Assembly: GCA_017654935.2 (NCBI GenBank)
Contig: CM065698.1
Span: 45,517,622 to 45,581,621, forward strand
From: Phymorhynchus buccinoides
Taxonomy: Eukaryota; Mollusca; Gastropoda; Neogastropoda; Raphitomidae
Length of the DNA: 64,000 nt
Reading direction: 5' to 3'
Position numbers and translations under genes: made by a program. Under the pieces are notes generated by a model. That model was not told where the DNA came from. It ran no database searches and was given only the letters and a program-made list of their open reading frames with translations. Of the stretch, positions 1 to 12,170 are shown one piece after another; position 1 is the stretch's first letter; every line of letters starts with the position of its first letter.

Positions 1-1192
1 TTCAAATGTCAGCACAAACTAGCTATTACATCGTTGAATGATCATCACATTGTTTTGGAACAAAGATCACGGTTTGGAAGAAAGAGGGGGCCCAGTAAGG
101 GGGCTAAATCGCCAGTCGCTGGCTTGACGGGTTTGCCAGTGAAACAGCATCTGCCTTGCACTCAAAGAGAACAACTGAACGTTGAAGTAGAATGCTGTTT
201 TACATTCGCGTTTTTATGTGAACAAAGCAGGTAATTATTTAATCTAATACTGTCAGTTGTTAGGTCTGTCGTTTATTCTTTTAATGAAACGGTTTGTTGA
301 TGCACATGCGGTAGTTAAACATGTATTTGGATGAAAAGTATTTGCACATGTTTCGACTTAGTAACAAGGGATCATTCAATATGGCTGCCGATATTCTTAG
401 TTATGTATTTTATTTCAACGGCCTTTCAAAGGTGTGTGTATAGTTATTAACAAATGTACAGAAGCCGTGCTATTGCTCATTGTTTAGCTTATGAAAGGCT
501 GAACCAAGGTAAGTGTACTATATATGCCACTATGAGGTTTGTTGTAAAACAGAATTAGAAACACTGAGCCAATGTACATCTTATGTTAGTTGTTACTACT
601 TGCCTCTCCTAATCAGCTCAGCAAAGGTAGGCCTATTTGCTGGGGCAGAATGGCAGTCACTAAATCCTGACCTAGAAATAAGCTGTTGACTTGGGTAAGA
701 TTGAGCATTGAAAATAGGACATTGCAAAACTGAAGGATTTGTTTTAAATTATGTGAATGCATTATGATTATTATTATTATATAACATCTTGGCACCCTTT
801 GATCAGACTATGCAAAATACTGTATTGAGTGTCGGTTTTAGTTACAGGCCCTATTAACACGCGTCTAATAACACCATCTTAACTATGTAATTATCAAGAA
901 TATATCTGACCCATGAATTCTGTCAGTCTACCTTTTTCTTTCTTCTTCTTCCTCTTCTGCTTTTCTTCGACTTCTTTTTTTTCCAAGAAAAAAAAATGTA
1001 ATGATTTGGAGGACAGTGTGTACATTGATGCTACATGTACATGTATGCATTTGACATTGTATGATTGTTGAAGGTCAGACCCATGCATGATATTTCATGA
1101 AATGTTTATAAAATTATCTTAGAACTTTTGGTAATTCCTCACCTTGATCATGATCTGAGGCATTTGTTGACCAGTGTTTGCAAGCAGGTAAT
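1..1192. other. No gene recognised
   Basis: AT-rich single-copy-looking sequence. The only open stretches are short (60-70 codons), have no recognisable domain and no convincing splice context. No repeat family seen elsewhere in the window was recognised here. Confidence 0.4.
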
Positions 1193-1382
1193 TACAGTGG
1201 AACCCCCTCCCTTATAAGACCTTCAAAAATCATCCCAAATGAGGTCTTATAAGGGAGGGGTCTTATAAGGGAGGTAATTTTAACACTTACAAAGAAGGAC
1301 AATGTTTTAGAGAAGTAGGTCTTATAATCTATATGGGAGGGAGTCTTATAATGGGAGGTCTTATAAGGGAGGTTCCACTGTA
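1193..1382. mobile_element. TTATAAG-type MITE (family 1), complete copy
   Basis: About 186 bp between TA dinucleotides. The ends are inverted repeats beginning CAGTGGAACC and ending GGTTCCACTG. The inside is rich in repeated CTTATAAG/CCTCCC blocks, so one strand can fold back. TA target duplication and CAG termini fit a non-autonomous pogo/Tigger-like (Tc1/mariner) element; the superfamily is inference. Further copies lie near 3.8, 6.0, 6.2, 27.4, 29.6, 37.4, 40.7, 50.5, 59.3, 59.7 and 63.0 kb. Confidence 0.8.
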
Positions 1383-2215
1383 TTACGCATTTTTTTAAAA
1401 ATTCAATACACACAAATTTGTGACTATAGTTGCAAAGATAAACTATTTTTTTAGAGGCTGATATTTTCTTTTTCATAAAAAAAATAGAACCATCATATTT
1501 CATTCTTATGACATTTATCTTCTTTAAAAAAAGAAGAAGATTGTATTGTTTATTTTTGCTTTTGATAGTTTGTGTTTTATATTACATTTTGTTGTTGCTT
1601 GTGCAACACCATATATAGACAAGCTCAACACCCGTAACATAATTCATAAAATTTTGTTTAAAAAATAAAACACCACAGAAAGACAAACTCATAGAATTAG
1701 AAAGCACAGATACAGTGCAAATATTCACCCAAAATGGCCAGGTGTCTTTTTCCCCCTTTTTTTTTCTTTTTCTTTAAGGCCAGTTGAACATGCAGGCTAA
1801 TTCCTGCATGAAAATGACTTAATGAGAATCCAGGTTTAGATTTGATCATTTCACTGTTCACACACACACATGCGCGTGCGTGCACATACCCACACACAAG
1901 CAAAGAGATGACAGATGGATCGTGGAGTAAGAGATAAATCCAAAATTTTTAAAATGCAATTTTTTTTTTTAAATAGCAAAGGATAACAACAGAAAGAATG
2001 AAAGACTAGAAAGCACTGACACAGAGCAGACCCAAAGGGAGGTAATTTGAGAAAATGTTTGATAAATTATGTGCAGTGATTCGTGCAAGAGTTGGATCCC
2101 TTTGTATGGTAAATAGAAAAACATGATTGCCACCATTTAACTCCTATTAACCCCTTGAGTGCGAAACACACTCCCAAACAATTATATTATTAGTTGCACT
2201 CACAAAACACAATAC
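1383..2215. other. No gene recognised
   Basis: AT-rich sequence with homopolymer A/T runs and a short (CA)-rich patch near 1860-1905. No coding or repeat structure could be supported. Confidence 0.4.
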
Positions 2216-2715
2216 TTGAACACACACACACATACAGGCACGCATGCGTGAAGACTCATTCTAGCAAATGCACAGATGCACATTAGTACACACACACATA
2301 CACACTCATTAGCGTGTGTACACACTCAAACATATGCACATGTCTGTCACACACACACATACACACTCATTAGCGTGTGTACACACTCAAACATATGCAC
2401 ATGTCTGTCACACACACATACACACACATTTTGACACATGTGCATACACACACATACATGTATGTGCACACACTAAGACATGCATACACAGACATGCACA
2501 TGCATGTGCACACATACACACACACATACATGTGCACACACTAAGACATGCATACACAGACACACACATATGCGCACACAAGCATGTGCACACACACAAA
2601 CATGGTGTGCACACACAAACATGGCATGCACACACACACATACACACACACACGTTCATTGTACATGTAGACACATTAGCATGCACACCCGCACACACAT
2701 AATAACACACAAATT
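2216..2715. repeat. Degenerate (CA)n satellite
   Basis: Long CA-rich tract with interspersed CATGTG-type variants. It includes a direct repeat of about 70 bp (2290-2350 against 2355-2415). Open frames on both strands give Thr/His- or Cys/Val-only peptides and are artefacts of the dinucleotide repeat. Confidence 0.85.
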
Positions 2716-2877
2716 TACCATATCTTTTCAGACTATAAGGCGATACCTTTTCCCCACACCCCTGCACCTTATGATGTGACTGATAAAATAGTAAGAAGAT
2801 ACATGTAATATTACTAATAACAAAATCTGAATTTTGTGTAAAATTTGGGGTGTGCACCTGATAATCTGAAAAATACA
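2716..2877. mobile_element. CGGACTATAAGG-type MITE (family 2)
   Basis: About 160 bp starting TA-CCATATCTTTTCAGACTATA and ending in the inverse, with an internal AACAAAATCTGAATTTTG block. The same unit recurs near 11.8, 20.7, 43.1, 43.7, 44.0, 47.3 and 52.7 kb. TA-flanked TIRs suggest a Tc1/mariner-like non-autonomous element (inference). Confidence 0.75.
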
Positions 2878-2943
2878 ATACTCTCACATACATTTATACA
2901 CATGCCCACACTCACACATGCATACACTACATGCTTACATACA

Positions 2944-3247
2944 CCCCCCCCCCCCCCCCCCCCCCCCCCCCGACAGTGACACACACACATACACACAGAG
3001 ATATACATGTATAATACATATATGTATACACATGCACAAGCGCTCGCATGAGCGCACCCTACACATACACCATTACATGTGTACACAAACACACACACAC
3101 ATGTGCACACAGTGACACATAAATACATGCACATGCATATATGCACACACACACACATGTGAAAATAAGAACACATGAGCACACACACACACATGTGAAA
3201 ATAAGAACACATGAGCACACACACACACGTGAAAATAAGAACACATG

Positions 3248-3300
<53 letters not shown>

Positions 3301-3332
3301 ACATGGCAAAACATGAACACACACACACAAAT

Positions 3333-3409
<77 letters not shown>
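2944..3409. repeat. Poly-C run and (CA)n microsatellite
   Basis: A 28-nt C run (2944-2971) is followed by (CA)-rich sequence. This includes three near-identical 40-bp units (TGTGAAAATAAGAACACATG) at about 3158-3250 and pure (CA)n from about 3250 to 3409. Confidence 0.9.
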
Positions 3410-3411
<2 letters not shown>

Positions 3412-3477
3412 TTCGATTTGCATTCAGAAGCAATGGTTTTATCACTTAAGGAATTAACAAACCATGGATAAGAAGAA

Positions 3478-3600
3478 AATCAATCAATCAATCAATATTT
3501 TTAATTGTCCATTTTACAGGAAATTCTTTCTGCAGCGATAAAACAATCAACAAAACAACACAACAAGACAGAGACATAGTATGTAGAAAAGCAAAACAAA
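3478..3600 (-). repeat. Possible retroelement 3' tail, minus orientation
   Basis: A (CAAT)n run is followed by sequence containing ATTGTCCATTTTACAGG. This resembles the reversed 3' end of a non-LTR element; a weakly similar segment lies at 52155-52235. No coding part is visible. Confidence 0.3.
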
Positions 3601-3794
3601 ACAAAAATAAAATAAATTAAAAAGCCCCCCAAAATATGATCATTTAAAATGCTAAATACCCACTTTACTCTGGTATGTACAGTATAATGTGGTTAGTTCT
3701 AATCAAGTTCCCTTGCACAAACATTTTCTCTTGAAGTAAATAAAGTGGTGGATGGATTAGTTGATTGATTTATTATTAAGTCTTTTAACCAATA

Positions 3795-3962
3795 TACAGT
3801 GGAACCTCCCTTATAAGACTCCCTCCCATATAAGACCTACTTCTCTGAGACATTGCCCTTCTTTGTAAGTATTAAAATTACCTCCCTTATAATAAGACCC
3901 CTCCCTTATAAGACCTCATTTTGGATGCTTTTTGAAGGTCCTATAAGGGAGGTTCCACTGCA
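3795..3962. mobile_element. TTATAAG-type MITE (family 1)
   Basis: Complete copy with the same TIRs, in opposite orientation to the first copy. The right-hand TA has mutated to CA. Confidence 0.8.
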
Positions 3963-4028
3963 TTGAGTGTTTGCACTTGATAGTCTGAAGATTCTCTCCA
4001 CTTGTGAAGGATCACCATGGAAAATCCT

Positions 4029-4330
4029 GTGGGGATACCAGGGGGGTCTTTTGTACAAATAGTTCCCCCACCTTCTGGAAGTTCTGTGCTAACAACTTCC
4101 TCTTATCTGTCACTCTCTTTGGCTCTGCCTTTTGATTTTCTTACTATCATCTACTATTTATCTGCCTTACTCAGGGCCCATTCTCATGTCTGTTTTCCAA
4201 AAAGTCTTCTAAATAATTTTATCCTTTGAGCTCCTCCGGAATCGGAATGTGTCGGCTGAATGCAGCGGGGAGACCAGTAAAAACTGAAAACCGGACACAT
4301 ACGTACTTCACTCAATGACTGAAAATCATG
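4029..4330 (+). repeat. Dispersed repeat C (GGGATACCAGGGGGG head)
   Basis: Begins with GGGATACCAGGGGGGTC and continues through AGTTCCCCCACCTTCTGG, a CT-rich block (TCTGTCACTCTC, ATCTACTATTTATCTGCC), TTTGAGCTCCTCC and ACTGAAAACCGG. The same order is seen near 9.3, 21.4, 37.7-38.3 (reverse) and 41.0 kb. Some copies end in a GAAGAAG-rich tail, so it may be a SINE; no clear pol III boxes were found. Confidence 0.6.
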
Positions 4331-4589
4331 AAGAAGACTAGTCAAATGACTAAAAGCATTTCTAGTCAGGGGGTAGCAGGGGGGGGGAGGAAAGATTTTT
4401 CTTGAAAGTCTTATGTTTAAGTTTTGAATTTGATAGGGGGACAAACTTATATGATGTATAAATAATAGATTATATTGTGTGAATGCTTTTGACCAAGTCA
4501 AATCATGCTGTTTATAGTCCTGCCGACCACAAGGGTTCACATCTGATACAAATCTGATAATTGGTTTGAATCCAAAACTACTACAACAT

Positions 4590-5185
4590 CAACAAGGCTG
4601 AATCCGAGCGGATGCAAAGTTCCCCCGCATGCTTATCCGGGTTTAGTGTCTGGATGGATACACGCCACAAGCGCGTGCATGGATGGACAAAACTAAAATG
4701 ATGGTTTCCACCGCTTTGCTCTGGAACTAACAACAGCAACTACAAAGTACAAGGCTGAACCCGAGCGGGTGCAAAGTTCCCTCGCAGTCAAAGTTGTGCA
4801 TGGATGGATGAAGGGACGCCGTACAGACAAAAAGGGACGCCGTTCAGACAAAACAAAAACAGTAGTTCTCATCGCTTCGGTTGAGAACTAACAACAGCAA
4901 CTACAAAGTACAAGGCTGAACCCGAGCGGGTGCAAAGTTCCCTCACTGTGAAAGTTGTGCATGGGTGGATGAAGGGACGCCGTACAGACAAAAACAACAA
5001 CAATAGTTCTCATCGATTCGGTTGAGAAATAACAACAGCAACTACAAAGTACAAGGCTGAACCCGAGCGGGTGCAAAGTTCCCTCACAGTGAAAGTTGTG
5101 CATGGATGGATGAAGGGACGCCGCACAGACAAAACAAAAAACAATAGTTCTCATCGCTTCAACTGAGAACTAACAACAGCATGGT
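4590..5185. repeat. Tandem repeat, about 150-bp unit, four copies
   Basis: Copies start with AAGGCTGAAYCCGAGCGG at about 4594, 4751, 4912 and 5053 (spacings 157, 161 and 141 bp). Each carries TGCAAAGTTCCCTC, TGCATGGATGGATGAAGGG and a TTCTCATCG motif. The last three are closest to each other. Confidence 0.8.
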
Positions 5186-5214
5186 TATAATTTGGTATTG
5201 GTATTTGGTATTAT

Positions 5215-5516
5215 TTTTACAATCACTGAGACTCATTTCTGTGAAATTCGGGTTACTCCCACCTGGAGAGAGCATCGCAGCTAGTGTTGCACCACACCTT
5301 TTTAAAAACAAATTTGGCATGTAGTTTTGTGTGACTGATGGGGAACGGGGGCGGGGGGCGGAGGGGTACATTTTGACAAAATGACAACTTTTTCGTTGCC
5401 ATTGGGTTCTTCAATGTGTGTGAAGTGCATGGGCGCACGGACCTCGATTTTTGTCACCTCATCCGAAAGACTTAGCATTCCGACCATAAGACCAGGGACC
5501 AAGTGACCATAAGACC
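5215..5516 (-). repeat. SINE-like dispersed repeat B, minus strand
   Basis: Reverse orientation of a unit containing CTTTCGGATGAG, GTGGCAACGAAAAAGTTGTC and GGTGGGAGCAACCCGAATTTC. Similar units lie at 36044-36290 (minus) and 57833-58075 (plus). The segment around CTTTCGGATGAG resembles conserved cores of invertebrate SINEs; that assignment is from memory and tentative. Confidence 0.55.
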
Positions 5517-5525
5517 AGGGAGAAA

Positions 5526-5650
5526 GGTGGCAGAGTGGTTAAGACGTTCACCTGCCAAATGTAATGCGTGACTGCATGCAGCGTGAGTGAACCGGGTTCG
5601 AATCCCGGCCTCGCCCTTTCTTTCTAGTTTGACAGGAAAATCGAACTGAA
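5526..5650 (+). repeat. tRNA-derived SINE head
   Basis: Contains an A-box-like TGGCAGAGTGG (about 5528-5538) and a perfect B-box GGTTCGAATCC (5594-5604) at tRNA-like spacing, followed by a non-tRNA body. A complete tRNA cloverleaf could not be drawn convincingly, so this is a SINE rather than a working tRNA gene. An inverted copy lies at about 5838-5945. Confidence 0.65.
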
Positions 5651-5794
5651 CGTCCAGTCCTTCGGATGACTTTCAACTGCAATTTCTCTTGAGGACAAAT
5701 ATATATAAAACGGTTAAAAATTGTAAAAAAAGGCTTATCCTGACATTTGATTTTCCACATTCACTTTTCTCTGAATTCAGAGAATTCTCTGAAG

Positions 5795-6192
5795 ATTACC
5801 ATGCCTGAAAAAGAGCAATGTCTCAGAGAAGTAGGTCTTCGATTTTCCTGTCAAACTAGAAAGAAAGGGCGAGGCTGGGATTCAAACCTGGTTCACTCAC
5901 GCTGCATGCAGTCACGCATTACAGGGCTCTTTTCCCATTGAGATCGGCTGACCCCGTACTAATCTTGAGTTGAAACCCCAAAATAGTTTCAGAGAAACAT
6001 GCTTTGCCTCCATTACTATACCTGTTCTTTGTATTAAAATTACCTCCCTTATAAGGCCCCTCCCTTATAAGACCCCTCCCTTATAAGGCCTCATTTGGGA
6101 TGATTTTTGTAAGGAGCCCTTCCAGGCCCAAGAGGACGTAAAATCCAAACTTTCGTGATTTTTGAAGGTCTTATAAGGGAGGTTCCACTGTA
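5795..6192. mobile_element. TTATAAG-type MITE (family 1) interrupted by a SINE
   Basis: Left part carries the family-1 interior CAATGTCTCAGAGAAGTAGG, then a reverse-strand copy of the tRNA-derived SINE head (about 5838-5945). The family-1 interior and right TIR resume at about 6010 and end at 6190 followed by TA. The interior is also disturbed by an AGAGGACGTAAAATCC segment. Confidence 0.6.
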
Positions 6193-6232
6193 CAACCAAA
6201 TGTGGCAGGGGACTTACAATGCTGGCTGCGAG

Positions 6233-6412
6233 TGCAGTGGAACCTCCCTTATAAGACCTTCAAAAATCATTCAAAATGAGGTCTTATATGGGAGGGGTCT
6301 TATAAGGGAGGTAATTTTAATACTTACAAAGAAGGGTAATGTCTCAGAGAAGTAGGTCTTATGTGTGAGGTAGTCTTATAATGGGAGGTCTTATAAGGGA
6401 GGTTCCACTGTA
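6233..6412. mobile_element. TTATAAG-type MITE (family 1)
   Basis: Starts CAGTGGAACC at 6235 and ends GGTTCCACTG at 6410 followed by TA. It lies only about 45 bp from the previous copy. Confidence 0.8.
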
Positions 6413-8845
6413 ATAGGAAAGTTGATATTTTGGGTTTTATTCAGACTTCAGTTGTTAATTGTTTGGATTTTGCTGAAAATCAATAATGTCATGCAACTGC
6501 CATGCCTGACTTTTTCATGCACTGTCACATTTATGTGCATCACATCTGCTGGCTTGTACATATGCTGATAAATGCATGTTTGTATTTTGTTTATTATGAT
6601 TTAATGTTTCTGCATTCATGCTGTGATGTCAACTTGTACAACTGTTCTTATCTTTCCAAGGATTTGTCCTGGTTTTTGGTGTGTGTGTGCACGCGCGCAT
6701 GCGTGTGTGTGTGTGCACATGCGTGTGTGTGTATGTACGCGCATGCATGTGTGTGTGTGTGCATGCATGAGCGTGCACATGTATGTCTGCGCTGACTGAT
6801 GAAGACATTGATGATTAGGATGCAGCATGCTGTGAAGTTTTTTGGGGTGTTTTTTTCTGTGAAGTTCTATTTTTCATGTGATGCTATGCATGTCAGAGTC
6901 TGGACCTACTCCACACTCAGTGTGCCGTAAATGTCCCTGTCAGTGTCACATAGGCATAAATAAAGGTTGGCATGACGCATGTTCATGCTGTGTACCGGTA
7001 GATTTCCCTGGTGTCGGTTGTGAATATGATCAGTGTCAAATGAATGCATCCATGTGTCAAAACACGTGTCAAAACAGTGCTGCCCTGTAGTTGTTACTGT
7101 TTTCTATAGTACACATTCTCTCATTTTCAATTCCTGTGACACAGGCCTTTTGTCACTGACATAAATAGTGTTCTGAGTTTATTATAATGTATAGCCCTCT
7201 ACCTCAGTTCATTTATTTTTTTATTATAGCCCTCTACATCAATCCATAGTGGATGGATATTGTGTTTGTTCAGATCAAGTCCTTTGTTACTGCTTGCAGA
7301 ACAAATACAATTGCCATATTTTTACAATGACAATGTTTATAATAAAATGATAATCATCACCATTTTTTTATTTTAACTTGCATTAGATGCAGCTGTCTGT
7401 TCAAACTTCATATCCACCTGGTTATATCTGGATTTTACAACCAAACATGTTTTGAATCATCTATGAATGATGAATTTATTAATTGAACAATTACTTGATT
7501 GACTGATTTAAAATCCTTCCCCCTCAAAACATGTCAGTCCTAAAGGGGAAGAACTGGGTACAATTTAATGTGTTTTTTTCTGTATAAAATAGTGCTTGCC
7601 GGAGTATTCTCCCTTACATTGTATCAGTGCTTTTATGTTAATCTGTTCTATGAGGGGGAAAAACACTTTAAAAAAAAAAGTCGGTATGCCTATACACTGA
7701 TGTGTTTATTTGAATGTTGGCAGGCAGACACAAGTGATATTGTGGGAATTGAATTTGGTGGGGTGATGTATGGATGGGGGGGGGGGGGGGGGGGGATACA
7801 TGTGTAAGCAAACGCACGTTTTGTGGTTCCCTGAAAATGCGCTTTTACGAGAACGCGCGCGTGTGTGTGTCCACAATTATACACTTTTATGTGATAAACT
7901 ATCGGGACATTATCATTCCCTCATCACTTGTGATCACCTGACGTGATGCACGTCCACAAGGTGACTTTCAGGTCTGCTAGCCCACATCATTTTAGCCGCA
8001 ACTAACTACTGTTACGTGTATCGTTTTGACTGGTGGCTGCAGGGCGTGACGTAATGATCCCCAGCACAGCTTTTGTGTGAGTGGTGTATGTAGGCTAGCT
8101 CACTACTGTGCTTTCCACTTGCCAACGTGCGAGGTTTGTCAAGAAAAGCTGTCTCACGCAGCCAGAGAACTGTGTACGATGTAGTATTGCTGACTTCCCC
8201 TATATCTGTACCGTCACAACATACGGATTCTATCGATTTCTTCATTCGTCTGAGACAGAGACTTCGGATCATCTGACCCATCCCCCCCTCCTATTTATCT
8301 CTCTCTCTCTCACCCGATTATCTCCTTCCTCTTCTGTCCTCGTACGTTTTTGACTTGCATGATTTGTGAGCAAGAGTGTACCCCCTAGCCTACCTGTAGG
8401 ATTGCGGAAGCTTGTTTAATACCCGTTTTCTTTTTTATACCCTAAAACTAAAAGATAAAAGTAGGCCTACCGAAAATTTAACTCAGTTAACATTTTATAC
8501 AAACGACGTAGATAGATCGCGAAGTCTTATACATACATTATATCTAGTCGAGCCATGGCGGCACCTTTTCGTAACTGTAAATATAATTAAAATGTAAATT
8601 ATTGTCTCACTCGTGTGGTGTCTCTTTGTCGTCTGTTGAAATGTATTTTTGCTGTGTAAGAACAAAACCCCACGTATCTCTGAAAGTGTTTTGGATATGT
8701 ACACACACACAGTAGGCCTACGTGCGGATTTGCAACAAGATTAATACATCTTTCTAAAATTTGATTGTGGATGTCTGAAATTAAGAGACACAAACTAAAG
8801 GCAAACGAAGGATAATAAAAATGTGATTTGGGAGGGTAGGTGTAT
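6413..8845. other. No gene recognised; GT microsatellite and poly-G run
   Basis: Holds a (GT)-rich stretch (about 6680-6790) and a G run at about 7777-7794. Short open frames lack domains. A TGACGTAA (cAMP-response-element-like) sequence occurs at 8047-8054, with no transcript evidence beside it. Confidence 0.4.
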
Positions 8846-9074
8846 TGACCCAGGGCTCCCAGGGACCCCCATTTGGGGGTCTATGAAGCACTAAAATTCT
8901 AAAGGACCCTCTAAAAGAATGTGCAGGGAGTCCCAGGGATGCGCTAGAAAAATTCTTTTTATCATTCGCTATGCCATTGGGACCCTCTATCCCGCCTCTA
9001 GGACCCTCTATTTAATTAAGTGAAAGAGTCCCTGGGACCCCTTGTTTTGCGGGACGATTGGGAGCCCTGTGACC
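8846..9074. mobile_element. Short hAT-like TIR element
   Basis: A 219-bp unit (8851-9069) begins CAGGGCTCCC and ends GGGAGCCCTG, flanked on both sides by the 5-bp direct repeat TGACC. The interior has repeated GGACCC/CTCTA blocks and no coding capacity. CAGGG termini resemble hAT elements, but a 5-bp duplication is shorter than the usual 8, so the superfamily is uncertain. Confidence 0.7.
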
Positions 9075-9282
9075 TACTTTCTGTTGATGTCCACACAACA
9101 GGTTCGCATGGAATCTAGGCAATCTATAATCGGGGTATAAGTATAGCATTTTTGCTTTTTCTACAGGTGGTAAGGTGTGAAACACGACAGTGAGTACAAC
9201 ACATGTTTTAAGGATAAAGCCAGAAACTCGATCGAAAAGCCATGATCATGATGACGCTGTATTTGACACGACACTCCTCCCC

Positions 9283-9450
9283 GTAGGGATACCGGGGGGG
9301 GTCTTTCGTAAAAAAATAGTTCCCCCACCTTCTGGAAGTTCTGTGCTTGTAAATCTTTCTGACTTATTGGCCCATTCTCCTGCCTTTAACAAAAAATCTT
9401 CCAAATATTTGGGGTTCTGCAACTAACTACTGGGAACGCAGAAGAAAAAG
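9283..9450 (+). repeat. Dispersed repeat C, shortened copy
   Basis: GGGATACCGGGGGGGTC head and AGTTCCCCCACCTTCTGG are followed almost directly by the CCCATTCTCCTGCC segment and an AAGAAAAAGAAGAAGAGG tail. The central CT-rich block is deleted. Confidence 0.6.
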
Positions 9451-11100
9451 AAGAAGAGGTTTAGATAGACAAGTTAAGAGGGTTTAAGTTAAGTTGGGTT
9501 TGCGTAACGACGAAAATGGAGTTTTACGTCCTCTTGGTCTGAATCAGACATATATGGGACATTTGTAAATACAAATATGGTGGGAACAATACTGGAGGCA
9601 ATGCCCGGAGGCAGTACGAAACCAGTAAAGTCCCGATTTTTTAAATTAATACAGATAGGTGTTGCGGTAACCACGCCTCGGTTAAACCTCATCGGCTATG
9701 GCACCGCTACAAGTAAATTGGTAGTCGATGCTGGATTGGGTTTGCGTAATTTAAACTAAAAGCATGAAATAGGCCTACCCCCAACGACTAAGACGTGGGT
9801 TTACCTAGGCCTACCAACTGTCTGACATAGCAGTTTTTTGGGAAAGCCTCAGTTTGGTTATACCGAGGTTGGGTCTGTGCATGGTCTGTGGTTCAGCATC
9901 ATAAAATACATTATTCCAGTATTGAGTAAGTCTGCAAATTTTACTAGACTCAGGTGGAAATAATGATGGTCTTTAATTGCAATTTTGTCGTATCTGCCTC
10001 CCAACGATTAAGGGCCGGATTTTTTGGATTTTTTATTTTGCTCTTGTAAAGTTGTAGTCTACATTAATAGGTTTCTGTGTGTGTGTGTGTGAAAAGGACT
10101 TCCATAAGCAAGACAACTTTTTGTAGTTGTTCATGTTATAAGTCTTTGAAACTTTTGTTTCTCATCAAATTCTTAGTCCAGAAAACTGAAATGTTAACAA
10201 ATTCATTCATATTGTTATGGGCCACAGGCCTGACAATAAAAGCATTTATGCTTTCCGATCCACCCTCCACCCCGGCGGCTCTTCTTCCCGTGACCATGAC
10301 CGATCCCAGGGATCTTTCCACCAAAATTATTTTACGGGGTTTTCACGGGCCCTTTCATACAGCAATGAGCATGCGTGCTTGCGGTTTGTAAGAACTTCGA
10401 CACGATCGTCAGAGATTATTGGTGTACGTTACATAGACGAGTAGAAAAGACAAACGTCCTTTTAGTTTTAGGTGTGAGTTGTTATCTTAATTGGTTGATC
10501 ATGGTTTGCGAAGGAAGACACCATACCCGCAACATAGGCCTACACATTGACTGTCATTTTGAGAGGCCAAGGTTTAATTCTTAAATGTAGGCCCGTCAAG
10601 GCATTGAAATTTAATAATTTATGTGAAATGCAGATGATTGCTGAATAAATTTTAACCATAAAATTGCAATAAATATTGATAACGAACAGAACTGCTGTTC
10701 TTTCCCAAAAAATATTCAGACCTAGACTAATCTTTGTCACATAATCAAGATATTTGAAATAAAACCGGAAGAAGGTCCACAAATTGCCACAAAAGTGGCC
10801 CTTTCGACTAACCCACAGAAACAGAAGGTAGCCTACTAGACTTGTAGGTTGGAGAAAATGCGTCAAAAACTTCTGGTTCTGACTTTAAACGAGACACACA
10901 CAGCCGAAAAGAGAGACCCCAAGGTTAATCAGTTTGAGTTTGAGTCGGTCGTGTCAAGTTTGGATGAATTGTTCGTCGTTTTTGGTACCTTTCTGAAATT
11001 ATCGAAATCCATAGCTAATGGATATAAGCTTCTTGTTTAGGACAAGGTTGCATAGTTGGTTAGTTGTGTGCGGCAGTTTTAGGGTTTACAACAATAAATT
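9451..11100. other. No gene recognised
   Basis: Mixed sequence with several short unrelated open frames. It includes a small dispersed repeat near 9515-9570 (ACGTCCTCTTGGTCTGAATC...GGGACATT) that recurs at about 22604-22648 and 54643-54690. Confidence 0.4.
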
Positions 11101-11109
11101 GTTCTGTGT

Positions 11110-11460
11110 TCTAGACACTAGGCCTACATGACGTCGCGTGCTTGTGATCGATTCATCTTTTTTTAGTCACGTGACTTCACGTGAGATTCTTTTTACTAAA
11201 AACAAAATAAAACGGAAAGACAGACGATATAATAGCGATCTCATGACGTGCAAGAAACGCCATCTCAACTTTAGCCCATCGTACGGCGCCGTTATTTGGC
11301 AGGGGAGTTAATTTGTAAAACGAGTAGACTTTGTGAGAGAATTAACTTTCCCTAACAAACCAACGTGGGCCCTTGCAGGGATTGAACACAGAATTTGGCT
11401 GGGTACTAATATGAATTTAATGCATGGATGATTATTTTTTCTTTGTGAAAATGGCACAGA
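11110..11460 (+). promoter_or_regulatory. Candidate PRDM2 promoter region
   Basis: Locally CpG-containing sequence with TGACGTCG (about 11127), a palindromic CACGTGAC E-box-like site (about 11169) and TCATGACGTGC (about 11241), followed by GTACGGCGCCGTTATTTGG. It lies upstream of a possible non-coding first exon with a consensus donor. Position and motif cluster are the only evidence; no TATA box was identified. Confidence 0.25.
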
Positions 11461-11506
11461 CTATGACATTAGTGATGTGCAAGACGTAACAGAAGTGGAA
11501 ATTATT
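11461..11506 (+). other. Possible 5' non-coding exon of PRDM2 (3' boundary only)
   Basis: The sequence ends at a strong donor, GTAAGTATC, at 11507. A transcript from here could splice to the acceptor TGTGTGCAG at 12258, 62 bases before the predicted start codon. The 5' limit is unknown; 11461 is a placeholder. Alternatively transcription starts within the exon holding the start codon. Confidence 0.25.
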
Positions 11507-11756
11507 GTAAGTATCAGTTGCTTAGGTTGACTCAACTGTTGAGTGACTTAAATGTTATGTTGATCCATATAATAGTGATTTGTCACATGTGTGTAGGGGT
11601 TTAGACTTTAGTAGAGTGACTGCAGAGATGCCTGAATCACATAGATTTTTTTAAAGGTCATATTATTTTGTGTTGTTTCTGGTTCCAGAGACTTCATTTT
11701 AATAAAAATCCGGGCTTGTCCCCACCAGGAGAGTGTGTCCCTCCTTGTGCAGCGCC

Positions 11757-11975
11757 CCCCCCCCCCCCCCCCCCACCGTTACCCTATTCATTGGTACATA
11801 GAACAGTTGAAACACTTTATTATATAGTGCCCCCCCCAAACAAAAAAAAATTTACGCAAAATTCAGATTTTGTTCTATGTTTCTTATTATATTATTAGTC
11901 ACATTATAACTAATATAAGGCGCAGGGGTGTCAGTCAGAAAAACCCCCACTGCCTTATAGTCTGAAAAATACAGG
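11757..11975. mobile_element. Poly-C run and family-2 MITE (reverse)
   Basis: A C run (about 11757-11774) is followed at about 11822-11975 by a reverse copy of the CGGACTATAAGG element: AAATTCAGATTTTGTT, ATAAGGCGCAGGGG and terminal CCTTATAGTCTGAAAAATAC. Confidence 0.65.
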
Positions 11976-12038
11976 ATCTTGAGTGTTGATTTGTTGAACT
12001 TGAAATATTGTTGTTTTACTTGCCTTTTTATTTTGTTC

Positions 12039-12170
12039 AAAAATCTTATGTTTGTGCAGATACAAGAGTAGATAAAGTTGAAGAGAGGTGATTAGTTAGA
12101 CTTTTTGCTTTCCGATCAACATGCCAACAATTATATCACCAGCACCACCACCCTGTCAAGAACAATAGAA
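12039..12170 (+). pseudogene. Decayed upstream duplicate of PRDM2 coding exon 1
   Basis: This stretch aligns with the true exon and its acceptor about 209 bp downstream. Shared parts are AAAAATCTTATGT, the acceptor TGTGCAG, AGAGGTGATT and TCAACATGCC around the start codon. The copy's reading frame is short: it opens with MPTIISPAPPPCQEQ at 12121 and stops at a TAG, against MPRVTVDTVPVPPPVG in the true exon. It is probably non-functional, though its acceptor looks usable. Confidence 0.6.

Noticed and set aside
2316..3471. Thr/His-rich and Cys/Val-rich frames up to 196 codons
   Set aside because: Translation of (CA)n/(GT)n dinucleotide repeats.
5526..5617. tRNA gene
   Set aside because: A- and B-box-like sequences are present but a full cloverleaf is not, and an inverted partial copy sits inside a MITE; it is a tRNA-derived SINE head.
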